Source: Kluyvera genomosp. 1 (GTDB taxonomy: Bacteria; Pseudomonadota; Gammaproteobacteria; Enterobacterales; Enterobacteriaceae). From it: 64,000 nucleotides of DNA. The notes below the pieces were generated by a model. It did not search any database. It was not told the DNA's origin and worked only from the letters and a program-made list of their open reading frames with translations. A program made the translations under genes and the position numbers. Each line of letters begins with the position of its first letter. The first letter of the stretch is position 1. This document shows positions 61,321 to 64,000 of this stretch, one piece after another. Where the stretch lies: contig NZ_LGHZ01000011.1 of the NCBI RefSeq assembly GCF_001266615.1, forward strand, positions 62,001 through 126,000, read 5' to 3'.

Positions 61321-61352
61321 TTGACTCTGGAGTCGACTCCAGAGTGTATGCT
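61321..61352 (+). promoter_or_regulatory. ZntR-controlled zntA promoter
   Basis: -35 TTGACT (61321-61326) and -10 TATGCT (61347-61352) are separated by 20 bp, too long for normal sigma-70 promoters and typical of MerR-type activation. The spacer region 61324-61345 is a perfect 22-base palindrome with half-site ACTCTGGAGTC, the ZntR operator. Zn(II), Cd(II) or Pb(II) bound to ZntR is expected to distort the DNA and switch on zntA. Confidence 0.93.
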
Positions 61353-61390
61353 GCGCTTAATGAAACAACGATCATTAACCGGAGGATACG

Positions 61391-63601
61391 ATGTCGACTC
61401 CAGAGACGCATGACAAAAAAGCCCCGCAGTTCTCCTCATTCAAGCTGGCTCCTGCCCCACAGACGCAGGACGATTGCTGCTGCGACAGCCAATGTGCCAC
61501 CGCCCCGGAGCCGGTAGAAAGCCCGTTGGATGCGCGCTACAGCTGGGTGGTTAACGGCATGGACTGCGCCGCCTGCGCCCGCAAAGTGGAAACTGCCGCG
61601 CGCCAGGTTGCCGGAGTGAAGCAGGCCAAAGTGCTGTTTGCCACCGAAAAACTGCTGGTCGATGCCGACGATGACGTCCGTGCGCAGATTGAAAAAGCGG
61701 TCAGCGCCGCGGGCTACACGCTGCGCAGCGAAGACGCCTCCGAACCAGAAGCCAAAACCTCCCGCTTGCGGGAAAACCTGCCGCTGATTGCGCTTATCGT
61801 CATGATGGCTATCAGTTGGGGGCTTGAGCAGTTTAACCATCCGCTCGGCAATTTGGCCTTTATTGCCACCACCCTGGTCGGGCTGTTCCCTATCGCCCGC
61901 CAGTCACTGCGCCTCATTAAAAGCGGCAGTTGGTTTGCCATCGAAACGCTGATGAGCGTAGCGGCCATCGGCGCGCTGTTTATCGGCGCGACGGCGGAAG
62001 CGGCAATGGTGCTGCTGCTATTTTTAATCGGCGAACGACTCGAAGGCTGGGCCGCCAACCGCGCGCGTCAGGGCGTGAGCGCGCTGATGGCGTTGAAGCC
62101 CGATACCGCCGTGCGGGTGCGCGACGGCCGACGTGAAACCGTGGCGCAGAAAGATTTGCAACCCGGCGATGTGATTGAAGTGGCCGCCGGTGGTCGTCTC
62201 CCCGCTGATGGCAAGCTTATTACGCCATTCGCCAGCTTCGATGAAAGCGCCCTCACCGGCGAGTCGATCCCGGTTGAACGCAGTACGGGCGAAAGCGTCC
62301 CAGCAGGCGCCACCAGCGCCGACCGTCTGGTGCAGCTCAGCGTCATCTCCAAACCCGGCGATAGCGCCATCGACCGTATCCTGCGTCTGATCGAAGAAGC
62401 GGAAGAACGCCGTGCGCCGATAGAGCGTTTTATCGACCGTTTCAGCCGTATCTACACGCCGGTGATAATGGCCGTTGCGCTGCTGGTTGCGCTGGTGCCA
62501 CCGCTGCTGCTCTCCGCCTCTTGGGAAGAGTGGATTTACAAAGGGCTGACCCTGCTGCTGATTGGCTGTCCATGTGCACTGGTGATCTCCACACCGGCGG
62601 CAATTACATCGGGTCTGGCCACCGCAGCGCGCCACGGAGCGCTGATTAAAGGCGGTGCGGCGCTGGAACAATTAGGCCGTATCACCCAGATGGCCTTTGA
62701 TAAGACCGGCACCCTGACGCTCGGCAAACCGCAGGTGACGGCGGTCATCCCTACCACGGATGTTGATGAATCGGCACTGCTGGCGATGGCCGCCGCCGTC
62801 GAGCAGGGTTCTACTCACCCACTGGCCCAAGCGGTAGTGCGGGAAGCTCAGCAGCGTAATCTCACCATCCCGCAAGCGCTGGCTCAGCGTGCGCTGGTCG
62901 GCTCAGGAATTGAAGCGGAAGTCGACGGCCAACGTATCGTTATCTGCGCAGCGGGTAAATTCCCCGCGGAGGCACAGCAGGCAAACATTGAGCAACTGGA
63001 AAGTCAGGGCAACACAGTTGTGCTGGTAACGCGTAATGACATGCTGCTGGGGATTCTGGCGCTTCGCGATACGGTGCGTCAGGAAGCGCGTCAGGCCGTG
63101 GATGGCCTACGCGAACTGGGCATTCAGGGGGTGATTCTGACCGGTGATAACCCACGTGCGGCGGCGGCAATTGCCGACGAGCTTGGCATGGCCTACCGCG
63201 CCAATCTGTTGCCCGCCGATAAAGTCAAAGAGGTCACCGCGCTTAACGCTCAGGGGCCGCTGGCGATGGTCGGCGACGGTATCAATGACGCCCCGGCGAT
63301 GAAAGCAGCGGCGATGGGCATTGCGATGGGCAGCGGTACCGACGTGGCGCTGGAAACCGCCGATGCGGCGCTGACCCACAACCGTTTAACCGGGCTGGTA
63401 CAGATGATTCGTCTGGCGCGCGCCACCCACGCCAACGTACGGCAGAACATCACCATTGCGCTGGGGTTGAAAGGGATTTTCCTCATCACCACCCTGCTGG
63501 GAATGACCGGGCTTTGGCTGGCCGTGCTGGCCGATACCGGCGCCACCGTGCTGGTAACGCTCAACGCCCTGCGTCTGCTGCGAGGGAAGTTTACCGCTTA
63601 A
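61391..63601 (+). CDS. zntA: Zn(II)/Cd(II)/Pb(II)-exporting P1B-type ATPase
   Basis: A 736-residue heavy-metal exporter of the inner membrane. The N-terminus has a CCC (29-31) and C35 cluster, then an HMA domain with GMDCAAC (C59, C62). Eight membrane helices include the metal-site CPC (GCPCALVIS, about residue 394). DKTGT, the phosphorylated Asp, STHPLA in the nucleotide domain and GDGINDAPAM complete the P-type ATPase motifs. GGAGGATACG precedes the ATG. It is under ZntR control. E. coli ZntA is 732 residues. Confidence 0.97.
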   Translation: MSTPETHDKKAPQFSSFKLAPAPQTQDDCCCDSQCATAPEPVESPLDARYSWVVNGMDCAACARKVETAARQVAGVKQAKVLFATEKLLVDADDDVRAQIEKAVSAAGYTLRSEDASEPEAKTSRLRENLPLIALIVMMAISWGLEQFNHPLGNLAFIATTLVGLFPIARQSLRLIKSGSWFAIETLMSVAAIGALFIGATAEAAMVLLLFLIGERLEGWAANRARQGVSALMALKPDTAVRVRDGRRETVAQKDLQPGDVIEVAAGGRLPADGKLITPFASFDESALTGESIPVERSTGESVPAGATSADRLVQLSVISKPGDSAIDRILRLIEEAEERRAPIERFIDRFSRIYTPVIMAVALLVALVPPLLLSASWEEWIYKGLTLLLIGCPCALVISTPAAITSGLATAARHGALIKGGAALEQLGRITQMAFDKTGTLTLGKPQVTAVIPTTDVDESALLAMAAAVEQGSTHPLAQAVVREAQQRNLTIPQALAQRALVGSGIEAEVDGQRIVICAAGKFPAEAQQANIEQLESQGNTVVLVTRNDMLLGILALRDTVRQEARQAVDGLRELGIQGVILTGDNPRAAAAIADELGMAYRANLLPADKVKEVTALNAQGPLAMVGDGINDAPAMKAAAMGIAMGSGTDVALETADAALTHNRLTGLVQMIRLARATHANVRQNITIALGLKGIFLITTLLGMTGLWLAVLADTGATVLVTLNALRLLRGKFTA

Positions 63602-63646
63602 TGCAGAGTATGCTGGCGCTGCGTTTATCAAGCCGATAATGAGGCA

Positions 63647-63667
63647 GGGTAAGCGTAGCGCTTACCC
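63647..63667. repeat. Hairpin after zntA
   Basis: GGGTAAGCG and CGCTTACCC form a perfect 9-bp stem with a TAG loop, 46 bases past the zntA stop. No T-run follows. The stem core GGTAAGCG-type resembles a REP unit. Confidence 0.55.
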
Positions 63668-63683
63668 AACCTCTACACAGTTC

Positions 63684-63706
63684 CGGGCGGTCACTTTGAC
63701 CGCCCG
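63684..63706. terminator. Hairpin 3' of the right-edge gene
   Basis: CGGGCGGTCA and TGACCGCCCG form a perfect 10-bp stem with a 3-base loop, just beyond the stop of the minus-strand gene ending at 63718. There is no T-run. Confidence 0.5.
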
Positions 63707-63717
63707 CCGCATCGATA

Positions 63718-64000
63718 TCATCCAGGTTGATTTATCGCCTCAAGCACCACCAGTTTATCGCTGACGAACTTCTTCGCCGCCGGCGTACTTGCCGCCGCCA
63801 GCTCCGCCTGTAATGCCGCCTTTTTCTGCTGCTTCGCCTGTGGGTCACTAAACAGCAGTTCTTTCACATTGAATGACGCCACGTTGCTGTAGCGCCCATC
63901 GTCAGTGGTCGGGACGCTGATTTTGCCTTCATTGAGCAACGTGTCGACGATTTTACTTTCACGGTCATAACCTTGCAGGCCAACCAGCTGCCAGCGCTGC
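63718..64000 (-). CDS. Unrecognised protein, C-terminal part (runs off the window)
   Basis: About 93 residues of a minus-strand protein whose N-terminus is outside the window. The visible end reads QRWQLVGLQGYDRESKIV, then an Asp/Lys- and Ala-rich helical stretch (DPQAKQQKKAALQAELAAAS) and ends LVVLEAINQPG. No cysteine, motif or membrane segment is visible. I do not recognise the family. In E. coli zntA is followed by tusA; this gene is not tusA, so it is an extra gene or a rearrangement in this lineage. Confidence 0.6.
   Translation of the reverse strand, partial: QRWQLVGLQGYDRESKIVDTLLNEGKISVPTTDDGRYSNVASFNVKELLFSDPQAKQQKKAALQAELAAASTPAAKKFVSDKLVVLEAINQPG

Overview
The window is chromosomal DNA from an enterobacterium (Enterobacterales). 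Almost every gene has a full-length counterpart that I recognise from E. coli K-12, in the same order and orientation as the E. coli feo-to-zntA segment. It is not E. coli itself: the rtc RNA-repair genes and yhgA are absent, and three genes not at these positions in E. coli are present (a BhsA/McbA-type small protein after feoC, a GPH-family sugar transporter after malT, and a PuuE/GabT-type aminotransferase between livJ and rpoH). The FeoC sequence and the short palindromic repeats (CCCTCTCCC...GGGAGAGGG) suggest a Klebsiella/Raoultella/Enterobacter-like genus. I cannot fix the genus without a search.

Layout. 1-3.2 kb: feoABC ferrous iron uptake, behind an FNR box and a Fur box. 3.2-5.7 kb: small secreted protein, bioH, gntX, and nfuA with an IscR site on its promoter. 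5.8-7.5 kb: gntT with CRP and several GntR sites. 7.5-15.3 kb: malPQ and its divergent activator gene malT. 15.5-16.9 kb: orphan GPH transporter. 16.9-20.7 kb: glpEGR divergent from glpD. 20.8-30.2 kb: glycogen cluster glgBXCAP. 30.5-35.5 kb: asd, yhgN, gntKU and gntR. 35.6-38.2 kb: yhhW, yhhX, the small RNA gene ryhB and yhhY. 38.4-40.6 kb: ggt and yhhA. 40.6-45.6 kb: ugpBAECQ for glycerol-3-phosphate and phosphodiesters. 46-52.8 kb: livKHMGF, panM and livJ. 53.1-54.4 kb: aminotransferase. 54.5-59.1 kb: rpoH and ftsYEX. 59.3-63.6 kb: rsmD, yhhL, yhhM, yhhN and zntA. The window ends inside an unrecognised minus-strand gene.

Themes. Carbon handling dominates: gluconate (gntT, gntKU, gntR), maltodextrin (malPQT), glycogen (glg), and glycerol-3-phosphate (glp, ugp), with CRP-like sites at gntT, malT and gntK. 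Iron and metal control recurs: Fur and FNR at feo, Fur at ryhB, IscR at nfuA, ZntR at zntA. rpoH carries a near-canonical sigma-E promoter overlapped by a DnaA box.

I found no prophage, insertion sequence, CRISPR array, tRNA or rRNA, and no obvious new multi-gene system. The less ordinary items are the 184-bp composite repeat inside the ugp operon, the three gene replacements relative to E. coli, the expanded acidic repeats of FtsY, the multi-operator gntT region, the shortened YhhA and the unknown gene at the right edge.
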